Shown piece after piece: positions 44,313 to 52,004 of a DNA stretch of 64,000 bases (within the stretch, counting starts at the first letter, position 1; every line of letters begins with the position of its first letter). Source of the stretch: Streptomyces sp. CCM_MD2014 (GTDB lineage Bacteria > Actinomycetota > Actinomycetes > Streptomycetales > Streptomycetaceae); assembly GCF_000772045.1 (NCBI RefSeq), contig NZ_CP009754.1, positions 868,001 to 932,000 on the forward strand. The letters run 5' to 3'. The position numbers were made by a program, and so were the translations under genes. A model generated the notes under the pieces. The model saw only the letters and a program-made list of their open reading frames with translations. It was not told where the DNA came from and searched no databases.

Positions 44313-45197
44313 TCAGATGTCGTTCGGTCGGGTCGTGGGGGCGTTCGCGAGGGCGGCGGCGGGTCGCGGGGCGCGGGTACGGCGTCGGTGCCGGATCGCG
44401 GACGCCAGATGGGACAGGAAGAAGAGGCCGACGGCGAGGGCCGAAACGGTCGCGCCGGCCGCGGTACTCAGATGCCAGGACAGGAGCAGGCCGCCGAAAG
44501 CGGCGGTCGCGCCCAGGGCCGCGGCCAGGACCATGACGCCTCGCACGCTGCGCGCCCAGGGCAGGGCGGCCGCCGGCGGGGCGATGAGCAGTCCGAGGAC
44601 GAGCAGCGTTCCCACGATGTGGAAGGAGGCGACGATGGCCAGGGCCAGCAGACCGAGCAGCACGGCGTGCGCCAGACGGGGACGCAGGCCGAGCGTCCTG
44701 GCCTTGCGCTCGTCGAACGCCAGCGCCAGGAAGGCACGGTGACCGAGCACCGAGACGACCAGTGCCGTCGCCAGCGCCACCCCGAGGAGGGCCAAGTCGC
44801 TCTCGCGTACCGCCAGTACGTCACCGAAGAGGAACCCGGTGAGGTCCACGGCGAAGGACTGCGAGCGCGACACGATGATGACGCCGAGCGACAGCATGCC
44901 GACGAACAGCAGCCCGATACCGGTGTCCTGGGAGAGTCTCGGAGTGCGGTTGAGTGCCGTGACGCCCGCCGTCATGACGGCCGCGCTCACCACCGCCCCC
45001 ACCAGCAGGTTGCCTCCGAGCAGGGCGGCGACCGCGACGCCCGGCAGCAGGCCGTGGGACATGGCGTCACCGAGGAAGGCCATCCCCCTCAGCACCACCC
45101 ACGTCCCCGCGAGGGCGCAGATCGCCGACACCAGAATCCCGGCCCACAGGGCACGCTGCACAAAGGCCACCTCGAACGGGGCCGTCAACCACTCCAT
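44313..45197 (-). CDS. aztB: Zinc ABC transporter permease (ZnuB/AztB family)
   Basis: 294 aa with about eight membrane helices. The N-terminus WLTAPFEVAFVQRALWAGILV and the conserved AGTWVVLRGMAFLGDAMSHGLLPGVAVAALLGGN are hallmarks of metal-ABC (ABC-3) permeases. The ATG at 45197 has no clear ribosome site; a TAGTGT -10 element ends 6 bases upstream, so a leaderless transcript is likely. The gene is divergent from the ATPase gene with 14-23 bp between starts, and a Zur-like box lies between. Confidence 0.86.
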   Translation of the reverse strand: MEWLTAPFEVAFVQRALWAGILVSAICALAGTWVVLRGMAFLGDAMSHGLLPGVAVAALLGGNLLVGAVVSAAVMTAGVTALNRTPRLSQDTGIGLLFVGMLSLGVIIVSRSQSFAVDLTGFLFGDVLAVRESDLALLGVALATALVVSVLGHRAFLALAFDERKARTLGLRPRLAHAVLLGLLALAIVASFHIVGTLLVLGLLIAPPAAALPWARSVRGVMVLAAALGATAAFGGLLLSWHLSTAAGATVSALAVGLFFLSHLASAIRHRRRTRAPRPAAALANAPTTRPNDI

Positions 45198-45207
45198 GCC
45201 CCGACAC

Positions 45208-45227
45208 TACAATGACAATCATGTTCA
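45208..45227 (+). promoter_or_regulatory. Compact divergent promoter with Zur-like box over the aztA start
   Basis: TACAAT (45208-45213) is a good -10 element, 7 bases before the ATG at 45221, the spacing of Streptomyces leaderless promoters. The Zur-like box TGACAATCATGTTCA (45213-45227) covers the start point and start codon. On the other strand TAGTGT lies 6 bases before the aztB ATG. One box could silence both genes. Confidence 0.65.
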
Positions 45228-45955
45228 ATAAACACCGCCCGGAGCCTCGCGCCGCCGGCACGGACCATCGGCGCATACGCGTCACCGACCTGGACGCGGG
45301 TTACCCGGGCAGGCCCGTCCTCCACCAACTCACCACTGACATACCGGCGTTGGCCATGACGACGCTCGTCGGACCGAACGGCAGCGGCAAGTCCACGCTG
45401 CTCGGCGTGCTGGCCGGCGTGATCACCCCCACATCCGGACGGCTCCGGTACGCGCAGGGCAGCGCGCCGGCGTTCGTCCCACAGCGCGGCGCCGTCGGTG
45501 ACGCGCTTCCCCTCACCGCGCGGCAGACGGTGGAGATGGGCCGCTGGGCCGAGCGTGGGCTGTGGCGGCGGCCGAGCCGCCACGACCGGGAGGCGGTCGA
45601 TTCCGCGATGGCGCGTATGGGCGTCGCCGACCTCGCCGCCCGCCAGCTCGGCGAACTGTCCGGCGGGCAGCGCCAGCGTGTTCTGATCGCCCAGGGCCTC
45701 GCCCAGCAGTCCGACCTGCTGCTCCTGGACGAACCGACCACCGGGCTCGACCCCGAGTCCCGGGAGCGGATCACGGTCCTGCTGACGGACCTGGTCGCCG
45801 ACGGCACGACCGTCGTCCAGGCCACGCACGACCTGGAGGCCGCCCGCGCGTCCGACGCCTGTCTGCTCCTCGGCGACGGACGGCTGCTCGGGCAGGGGCC
45901 GCCCGAGCGGGTCCTCACCCCCGCGGCCCTGTCCAGGATCTGGCAGCCCGCCTGA
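45221..45955 (+). CDS. aztA: Zinc ABC transporter ATPase (ZnuC/AztA family)
   Basis: 244 aa. Walker A GPNGSGKST, Q-loop PAFVPQRGAVGD, signature LSGGQRQRVLIAQGL, Walker B LLLLDEPTTGLD and H-loop ATHDLEAA are intact. The family's GYPGRPVLHQLT opening follows a variable N-terminal 20 residues. The ATG at 45221 is preferred because the -10 element ends 7 bases upstream; the in-frame ATG at 45212 would overlap that element. It powers the permease encoded divergently at 44313-45197. Confidence 0.86.
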   Translation: MFNKHRPEPRAAGTDHRRIRVTDLDAGYPGRPVLHQLTTDIPALAMTTLVGPNGSGKSTLLGVLAGVITPTSGRLRYAQGSAPAFVPQRGAVGDALPLTARQTVEMGRWAERGLWRRPSRHDREAVDSAMARMGVADLAARQLGELSGGQRQRVLIAQGLAQQSDLLLLDEPTTGLDPESRERITVLLTDLVADGTTVVQATHDLEAARASDACLLLGDGRLLGQGPPERVLTPAALSRIWQPA

Positions 45956-46140
45956 ACCGGCCGCACCGGACCGACGTGCGGCCGTAGCGGTCCCCTCGCC
46001 GCCGCCCCCGCCGGTGAGCAGGGGTACGGCGGAGGACGTCGAGCCGGGCGGCGATCACCGGAACCCCGATCCCCGTCGGGCGGGGCGTCGGCGAAGATGG
46101 TCACGTCCACCGTCCACGTCAGCGAGGAGCTTTCGCGCAG

Positions 46141-47181
46141 ATGGCCACTTCCGCACCCGGTCCGAGGCCGCCGACGATCGCCGACGTCGCGCGCCTCGCC
46201 GGTGTCTCGCGCACGACCGTGTCGCACGCCCTGAACGGACTGGGCAAGGTCGACCCCCGGACCCGGGAGCGTGTCCGGCAGGCCGCGGCGGAGCTGGGCT
46301 ACCGTCCCAACCTGCGCGCGCAGCGCCTGCGTCGGGGGCAGGCGAAGGCCATCGCGCTTGCCTCCTCCATGCCGTTCGCGGTGGCGGGCGGGCCCTCCCG
46401 GCTCGGGTTCTACATGGAGGTCGCGGCGGCCGCCGCCGAGAGTGCCCTGCTGCACGACTACGCCCTCGTGCTCGTACCGCCCGTGCAGTCGGGTTCCGCG
46501 CTGTACTCCGTGGACATCGACGGAGCCATCGTGGTCGAGCCGGAGGTGGACGACGCGGCGGCCGCACAGCTGCGCGAACGGGGGTTGCCGTACGTGGCCC
46601 TCGGCCGGCCCGTCTCGCCGGACGAGGACGCCCCTTACGTCGATCTGCGCGGCGGCCTGGTGGCGGAGCTGCTCCTCGATCATCTGCGCGCACGGGGAGC
46701 GCGGCGGCCCGCGTTGATCGTGGGCTCCGGCTCCCGGCACTCGTCCGTCGACGCGCTCGCCGCCTACCAGCGGGCCACCGACCGCTACGGCTGGGAGCCG
46801 GTCGTGGCGCGCGTCGTGGAGTCGGGCGGCGAGCAGGCCGGGTACGAGGCCTGTGCCGCCCTGCTCGCCGAGCACCCGGAGACCGACGCCGTCTGCGCGC
46901 TCGTCGACGCGTTCGCGGTGGGCGCGGTGCGGGCGATCCGGGACAGCGGGCGGACCGTGCCGGACGACGTCATGGTCGTCACCCGCTACGACGGCCTGCG
47001 CGCCCGCACCTGCGAGCCACCGCTGACCGCCGTCGACCTGCACCTGGACCGTGCCGCGTCCGACGCGGTGGAACTGCTCCTGGCCCGGCTCCGCGGGGAC
47101 ACGGCCCCCGCGGCGACGACGGCGCCCCCACCACCACGGGTGATCGCCCGCGCGTCATCGGCCCGGGGGGCCGGGGCCTGA
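46141..47181 (+). CDS. LacI-family transcriptional regulator
   Basis: 346 aa. The N-terminal helix-turn-helix reads TIADVARLAGVSRTTVSHALNG with the hinge helix GYRPNLRAQRLRRGQ; a periplasmic-binding-protein-like effector domain follows and ends TAVDLHLDRAASDAVELLLARL. The ATG has GAGGAG about 11 bases upstream. The likely targets are the two abutting palindromes at 51641-51668 in front of the nucleobase permease operon, whose half-site and central CG are typical for this family. The natural effector would then be a purine-like compound (inference). Confidence 0.85.
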   Translation: MATSAPGPRPPTIADVARLAGVSRTTVSHALNGLGKVDPRTRERVRQAAAELGYRPNLRAQRLRRGQAKAIALASSMPFAVAGGPSRLGFYMEVAAAAAESALLHDYALVLVPPVQSGSALYSVDIDGAIVVEPEVDDAAAAQLRERGLPYVALGRPVSPDEDAPYVDLRGGLVAELLLDHLRARGARRPALIVGSGSRHSSVDALAAYQRATDRYGWEPVVARVVESGGEQAGYEACAALLAEHPETDAVCALVDAFAVGAVRAIRDSGRTVPDDVMVVTRYDGLRARTCEPPLTAVDLHLDRAASDAVELLLARLRGDTAPAATTAPPPPRVIARASSARGAGA

Positions 47182-47793
47182 GGCGGGACCGGGGTCTGCC
47201 CGGGGACAGGGCCTGATTCCACCCGGGACCCGGCACGGGGACGGAGCCTGAAGCCGTACGGGACCCGACACGGGGACGGAGCCTGAAGCCGTACGGGACC
47301 CGGCACAGGGACGGAGTCTCAACCCGTACAGGACCCGGCACGGGGACGGAGTCTCAACCCGTACAGGACCCGGCACAGGGACGGAGTCTCAACCCGTACG
47401 GTCTCGCCCCCAATTCGGGGACGTGGCCCTCGGATTCGGGGGCGGCCCCCGAGCCTCGGGGCGGGTCCCCGGCTCGGGACCCGACACGGGCCACGGACCG
47501 CCATGCGACAAGCACCGGGTGATCCGCCACGGGCCGAATGCCAGGAACGGACCGGGAACCCGACACGGGCCGCCGTTCGGCGTGGCCGGGAGACCGGACA
47601 TGGGCCGAGGATCCGCCGCGTACCGCCGCCAGACGCGGACCGGGAACGCACCACGGACCGGAGTGTTCAACACGGGCGCCGCCCGCCGGCATCGAGGGCC
47701 GGCACAGACCGGGGGCCGGCACGGACCGAGGCCCCAGCACGGTCCGGACCGGCCTGTCCCAGGCCGACAGTGGCAGGCCGGGCGGACCTGACC
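47182..47793. other. Gene-less repeat-rich stretch between convergent genes
   Basis: About 610 bp with no believable gene. The left part is the 35-bp tandem array. The rest is low-complexity, rich in variants of CGGGACCCG and GACACGGGCC, and looks like decayed copies of the same material. Frames that run through it give repetitive Arg/Pro/Gly translations and are not genes. Confidence 0.6.
47228..47402. repeat. Tandem array, five copies of a 35-bp unit
   Basis: Units start at 47228, 47263, 47298, 47333 and 47368. Each begins ACCCGRCACRGGGACGGAG. Units 1-2 share one variant of the second half (CCTGAAGCCGTACGGG) and units 3-5 another (TCTCAACCCGTACAGG), so the array grew by at least two duplication steps. 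The 35-bp period is not a multiple of three. It lies just after the LacI-family gene. Confidence 0.9.
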
Positions 47794-48504
47794 TCAGCCC
47801 CCCAGCATCAGCACCACCCCCGACACCAGCGCGAAGACCAGGACGAACAGCCGCATCCTGCGGGCGTCCAGGCGATGGTGCACCAGGCGGCTGAGCCAGG
47901 CGCCGAGGGCGATCGCCGGGAGGAGAAGGGCCGCCTGGCCCAGTTCGGCGGGTGCGGCCTTTCCCGTCGCGAAGAGCAGGAGCAGGGAGGCGACCTCGCC
48001 GACGAGGAAGCAGGCGGCGACCGTCGAGCGCAGTTCGGCGGGCGGCCGGTGCTGGTAGACCAGCGCGAGCGGCGGACCGCCCACCCCGGTCGCGGTTTCC
48101 GTCAGTCCGGTGACCGCCCCCGCGCCGACGTACGCCGCCCGCCCCGGCGCGAACGTGGGCGCCGCCAGGCTGACGACTGCCGCGAGCACCGTGGCGACGC
48201 CCACGAAGAGGCCGAGGCTGTGTTCCGGGATCAGCCAGAGCAGGGCCAGCCCGGCCGGCGTGGCGGCGAGTCTCGCCCCGGTGATCCAGCCGGCGCCGCG
48301 CAGGTCGAGCGAGGACCGTTCACGCCAGGCGACGTAGAGGTTGAGCGGGATCATCGACGCCAGGACGAACACCGGGACCAGACCGGGGTCGATGAACCCG
48401 GCGACGGGCGCGACGATCAGGGCGAAACCGAGTCCGCTGCTGCCCTGCACGAACGCGGCGACGACCACCGCCACGGCGAGAACCGCCAGCATCTGCGCAC
48501 TCAA
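47794..48504 (-). CDS. TSUP (TauE/SafE) family membrane permease
   Basis: 236 aa, about eight membrane helices; N-terminal AFVQGSSGLGFALIVAPVAG and central GLTETATGVGGPPLALVYQ are the duplicated TSUP motifs. The TTG at 48504 overlaps the amidohydrolase stop (TTGA); an ATG at 48492 is an alternative. Family members move small organic or sulfur anions. As the third gene of a nucleobase operon it may export a breakdown product, but this is not shown. Confidence 0.8.
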   Translation of the reverse strand: MSAQMLAVLAVAVVVAAFVQGSSGLGFALIVAPVAGFIDPGLVPVFVLASMIPLNLYVAWRERSSLDLRGAGWITGARLAATPAGLALLWLIPEHSLGLFVGVATVLAAVVSLAAPTFAPGRAAYVGAGAVTGLTETATGVGGPPLALVYQHRPPAELRSTVAACFLVGEVASLLLLFATGKAAPAELGQAALLLPAIALGAWLSRLVHHRLDARRMRLFVLVFALVSGVVLMLGG

Positions 48505-49973
48505 CGCCGTGCACTCCCCTTCCGGACCCTCTGATCCCTCTCATCCTTCCGGGCCTTCTGGACTCCGCTGAGCGCCCGGGCCGCCGTCGACGTGGGGTGG
48601 ACCCGGGTGACGTCGGCCCCGGCGACGGCGGCGCGGGCCAGTTCGGCCGCCCGGCTCACCAGCGCGGCCCCGTCCCAGCCGGCCGGCCGGCCCTGCCACA
48701 TCCGCAGGCGTCCGCCGACGAAGACGGCGGTGATCTGGTCCCGGTTGCCCCGCCGGACGAGTTCCCACGGCAGGTCCCAGGTCAGGGCCAGTTCCGGGGT
48801 GTCGACGTCGACGAGGAGGAAGTCCGCCGCCTTGCCCCGTTCCACGGTGCCCGTCAGGGCGCCGAGGCCGAGGGCGTCCGCTCCCCCGTGGGTGGCGCGC
48901 TCCAGCCAGGTCCAGCCGGCGCCGCACGACGAGTCGCCGGTCGCCAGGCCGTACGCGAGCCGCTGGGCGAACTCGGCGGCGTCCGCCAGCCGGAAGCCGT
49001 CGCCGCGGGTGCCGTCGGTTCCGACGCCGAAGCGCACGCCGCGCTCGGCCAGCGCCGTTGCGGGCGCGACCGCGTTGCCCTTCCAGGCACTGGCGACGGG
49101 GTTGTAGCTGACGGCGGTCCCCGTGTCGGCGAGCAGGGTCACCTCCCGCGGGGTGAGGAGCGTGGCGTGCGCGGCGAGCAGCTGGGGGCCGAGCGCCCCG
49201 ACGCTGTACAGGTGCTCGAGGGGGCGCAGTCCGTGCCGTACCAGGGAGCGTTCCACCGCGGCGAGGTGTTCGTTGACGTGGATCTGGACGACGGCGCCCG
49301 CTTCCGCGGCCATCCGGGACGCCTCGCGCAAGGTGTGTTCGGTGGCCGCCTCGGGGATCGACACGGCCAGCGAGGGATGCACGAGGGGGTCGCCGGTGTA
49401 GCGGGCGAGGTGCTTCTCCGCGTTCTCCAGGACCGCCGGGTCCGCGGGGGCGCCGGCGCCGTCCGCGTCGGCCGTGCCGTCCGCGTCGTTGCAGATGAGC
49501 CCGAGTACGCAGCGTATGCCGGCGTCCCGCGCGGCCGAGGCGACCACGTCCACGTCGACGTGGGCGCGGGTGCCCGCGTCGGCGATGGTGGTGAAGCCGC
49601 CGCGCAGTGCCTCCAGCGCCGCCAGCTTGGCCGCGGTGTAGGCCGACTCCTCGTCCAGCGCGCCCTCCAGCGGGACCCAGACGCGGCGGAAGATCTCGGA
49701 CGGCTCCCCGAAGGCGAGCGCGGCGCCGAAGCTCTGGGTGAGGTGGTGGTGGGTGTCGACGAAGCCGGGCATCAGCAGGTGGCCGGGGGCTCGGACGGCG
49801 TTCAGGCGGGGGTGGGTGCGGGCCAGTTCGTCCGCCGGTCCCACCGCGGTGAAGCGGCCGTCGTCGACCACGACCGCCCAGCCGTCGACGGGGCCTTCGG
49901 GCAGCAGCACCGAGCCCGGTACGAGCAGGAGCGGGCCGGGGTGGGCGAGGGCGTCTCGGTCGGGTCGGTTCAT
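48501..49973 (-). CDS. Metal-dependent amidohydrolase (guanine/8-oxoguanine/chlorohydrolase-like deaminase)
   Basis: 490 aa TIM-barrel amidohydrolase. Metal ligands: HxH in GFVDTHHHLTQSFG, His in VVQIHVNEH, His in LLAAHATLLT, and Asp in GVGTDGTRGDG. The opening LLVPGSVLLPEG and the C-terminal GKAADFLLVDVDTPEL fit the subtype III cytosine/guanine/atrazine deaminase group. The ATG overlaps the permease stop (ATGA). Next to an NCS2 permease, a purine or other N-heterocycle is the likely substrate; the precise base is not readable from sequence. Confidence 0.82.
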   Translation of the reverse strand: MNRPDRDALAHPGPLLLVPGSVLLPEGPVDGWAVVVDDGRFTAVGPADELARTHPRLNAVRAPGHLLMPGFVDTHHHLTQSFGAALAFGEPSEIFRRVWVPLEGALDEESAYTAAKLAALEALRGGFTTIADAGTRAHVDVDVVASAARDAGIRCVLGLICNDADGTADADGAGAPADPAVLENAEKHLARYTGDPLVHPSLAVSIPEAATEHTLREASRMAAEAGAVVQIHVNEHLAAVERSLVRHGLRPLEHLYSVGALGPQLLAAHATLLTPREVTLLADTGTAVSYNPVASAWKGNAVAPATALAERGVRFGVGTDGTRGDGFRLADAAEFAQRLAYGLATGDSSCGAGWTWLERATHGGADALGLGALTGTVERGKAADFLLVDVDTPELALTWDLPWELVRRGNRDQITAVFVGGRLRMWQGRPAGWDGAALVSRAAELARAAVAGADVTRVHPTSTAARALSGVQKARKDERDQRVRKGSARR

Positions 49974-51571
49974 CGGTCGCTTTCTGTGCGCGGTGTGGTC
50001 AGGCGGGCGACGACGCCGGGCCTGACGTGGTGGAACAGGATGTTGAGGACGACGGCCGTGAACGTGCCGACGGCCACGCCGCTTTCGAGCAGGATGCGGA
50101 CGTTCGGCGGGAAGCCCCCGTACACGCCGGGCACGAGGATGGGCAGCAGGCCGAGGGCGAGGGCGACGGCGCAGACGAACGTGCTGGTGTGCTTGTCGAG
50201 GTCGGACCGGCCGAGCATCTGGACGCCGAGGACGGTGATGACGCCGAAGACGACCATGGCGGTGCCGCCGACGACGGGGGTGGGGATCACACTGATCGCG
50301 CGGGTGACGGGGGCGAGGACACCGATGGCGATGAGCACGACGCCGGCCGCGGCGGTGACGAAGCGGCTGCGTACGCCGGTGACGCGGACGATGCCGATGT
50401 TCTCGCCGCTGGTGACCATGAGCGGCAGGCCGAAGAAGCCCCCGAAGAGCGAGGTGAGCGCGTCACCGCGGACGGTTCTGGGGACGTCGGTGCGGGTGTC
50501 GATCCGCTTGCCGACGGCCTCGGCGTTGATCACGGTCTGGCCGGTGGCCTCGGCCATGGAGGCCAGGGTGTAGAGCATGAGGGGCAGCGCGGCGACGAGG
50601 TTGAACTCGGGCGAGCCGAAGGGCATCAGGTGCGGCAGGTTCACCAGGCCGCCGCCCACCGCACCGGCGCCCGACCCGTCGATCGCGCCGGTCGCGGCCG
50701 CGAGGACGGCTCCGGCCAGCAGGCCCAGCATGACGGCGAGTTGACGCAGGACGCCGGTGAAGAACAGGTAGAAGGCGACGGTGAAACCGATCGTGGCCAT
50801 GCCGAGGCCCAGGTTGCCGGGGTCTGCGAAGCCGGGCGAGCCCGGTTGGCCGGTGACCAGCACGGCACCGACCTTCACCAGGTTGACGCCGACGATGACG
50901 ATCATCGTGCCGATGACGAGGGCGGGGAAGTACGCGAGGAGGCGGGAGAAGAGGGGCAGGACGACGAAGGTGAACACCGCCGTGAGGATCACCGCCCCGG
51001 TGGCGGTGCGCAGGCCGTGCTGTTCGGCGATGGCGAGGAAGAGGATGAGCGGTGCTCCGCCCGGCAGCATCACGAACGGCAGCCGGGGACCGAACTTCCA
51101 GATGCCGAGCGACTGGACGAGGGATCCGACGCCGGAGAGGACGAAGGCCGCCGAGAGCAGGTCCACGGTGAGACCGGTGCCGAGCCCGAGGGTGGCGCTC
51201 ATGAGGAAGATCGCCGAGATGGGGGTCGCGGCCATCACGAGGACGTGCTGGACGCCGAAGAGCAGGATCCGGCCGAGCGGACGCGCCTCGTCCACGGGGT
51301 GCACCCCGTCCCGGGCGCCGGCCTCCCCGGCCGGGCGCGGGGCGCCGACGTCGGACGGGGGCGGGGGGCAGCCGTCGGACGGGGGCGGGGGGCAGCCGTC
51401 GGACGGGGAGAGGCCGGACGGAGGCCGGGGGCCGTCGGGGCCGGCGCCCTCGGCGCGGGGGTGCCCGTCCGGGCGGGCGGTCCGCACGGTGTGCGACTCG
51501 GGGCTCTGCGGGGCCGGGCCGGGGCTCGGCACCGGGTCTGCCGGGGGGCGGTTGTGACGGGGACTGGACAC
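49970..51571 (-). CDS. NCS2-family nucleobase (xanthine/uracil) permease
   Basis: 533 aa from the GTG at 51571, which has GGAG 8 bases upstream. The open frame extends to 51718 but would translate the operator palindromes, so that start is rejected. A proline/glycine-rich cytoplasmic tail of about 125 residues contains a duplicated 8-residue repeat (SDGCPPPP). The rest has 12-14 membrane helices with NCS2 features: FGVQHVLVMAATPI, SGENIGIVRVTGVRSRFV and the TM8 region GQTVINAEAVGKR. Ion-coupled base uptake for the coupled amidohydrolase is likely. Confidence 0.85.
   Translation of the reverse strand: MSSPRHNRPPADPVPSPGPAPQSPESHTVRTARPDGHPRAEGAGPDGPRPPSGLSPSDGCPPPPSDGCPPPPSDVGAPRPAGEAGARDGVHPVDEARPLGRILLFGVQHVLVMAATPISAIFLMSATLGLGTGLTVDLLSAAFVLSGVGSLVQSLGIWKFGPRLPFVMLPGGAPLILFLAIAEQHGLRTATGAVILTAVFTFVVLPLFSRLLAYFPALVIGTMIVIVGVNLVKVGAVLVTGQPGSPGFADPGNLGLGMATIGFTVAFYLFFTGVLRQLAVMLGLLAGAVLAAATGAIDGSGAGAVGGGLVNLPHLMPFGSPEFNLVAALPLMLYTLASMAEATGQTVINAEAVGKRIDTRTDVPRTVRGDALTSLFGGFFGLPLMVTSGENIGIVRVTGVRSRFVTAAAGVVLIAIGVLAPVTRAISVIPTPVVGGTAMVVFGVITVLGVQMLGRSDLDKHTSTFVCAVALALGLLPILVPGVYGGFPPNVRILLESGVAVGTFTAVVLNILFHHVRPGVVARLTTPRTESDR
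51350..51397. repeat. Two exact 24-bp repeats in the permease N-terminal tail
   Basis: Two identical 24-bp units (51350-51373 and 51374-51397) plus the start of a third encode the SDGCPPPP repeat of the NCS2 permease. The unit keeps the reading frame. It adds to a disordered segment before the first membrane helix. Confidence 0.85.
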
Positions 51572-52004
51572 GTTTCGGGCTCCGTTCGGGCATACGGGCA
51601 CGTTCGGATTCTCAGCCGCGATCCGGCCCTGGACGGAGAGCCAAATCGATTTGGCCAAATCGATTTGGCCGTCAGTATGCGGAGCCTCCCGCGTCGCGTC
51701 AAGGGCCGGGGGCGGCACTCGCCCGTCGCGTCAGGCACCGGGGGCGGCGCCTGGCGACTCCCGGCCCCGGCTCCTCCACGGTGATACGGAGGCCGTCTGG
51801 GGCCGGCGACGACGGGCCGTTCACCGGCCCCGCGCCCGCCTTCTCCGAGCGGATGACGCGCTTTTCCTTTACAGCGGCAAATCATGGAACTCGAAAGCCG
51901 GAGTTTCCGCCGGATCGGGTGAGCATATGCCCCGAACCGCTACACTCCCCGCACGTGATGCAGCCGACAAGTGGTCCGTCCCATCGGTCGGTCAGGGGGA
52001 AAGT
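51572..52004. promoter_or_regulatory. Divergent control region between the permease operon and the kinase-NACHT gene
   Basis: About 430 bp. The left part holds the LacI-type operators and the permease promoter. The right part is locally AT-richer (51868-51900). TACACT at 51941-51946 could be the -10 of the rightward gene if that gene starts at 52005. Confidence 0.45.
51641..51668. promoter_or_regulatory. Two abutting 14-bp palindromes, probable LacI-family operators
   Basis: CCAAATCGATTTGG occurs twice with no gap (51641-51654 and 51655-51668). Each is a perfect palindrome with the central CG step usual for LacI-family sites. The pair lies 70 bp upstream of the permease GTG, in the divergent region toward the NACHT protein. 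The regulator is probably the LacI-family protein at 46141-47181. Confidence 0.85.

Noticed and set aside
47228..47402. CRISPR array
   Set aside because: The units are contiguous with no spacers, and no cas genes are present.
47155..47740. Several minus-strand frames over the tandem repeats
   Set aside because: Their translations are repeats of Pro/Arg/Val-rich units created by the 35-bp array; no start signals.
51572..51718. N-terminal extension of the NCS2 permease to 51718
   Set aside because: It would translate straight through the two LacI-type palindromes; the GTG at 51571 has its own ribosome site.
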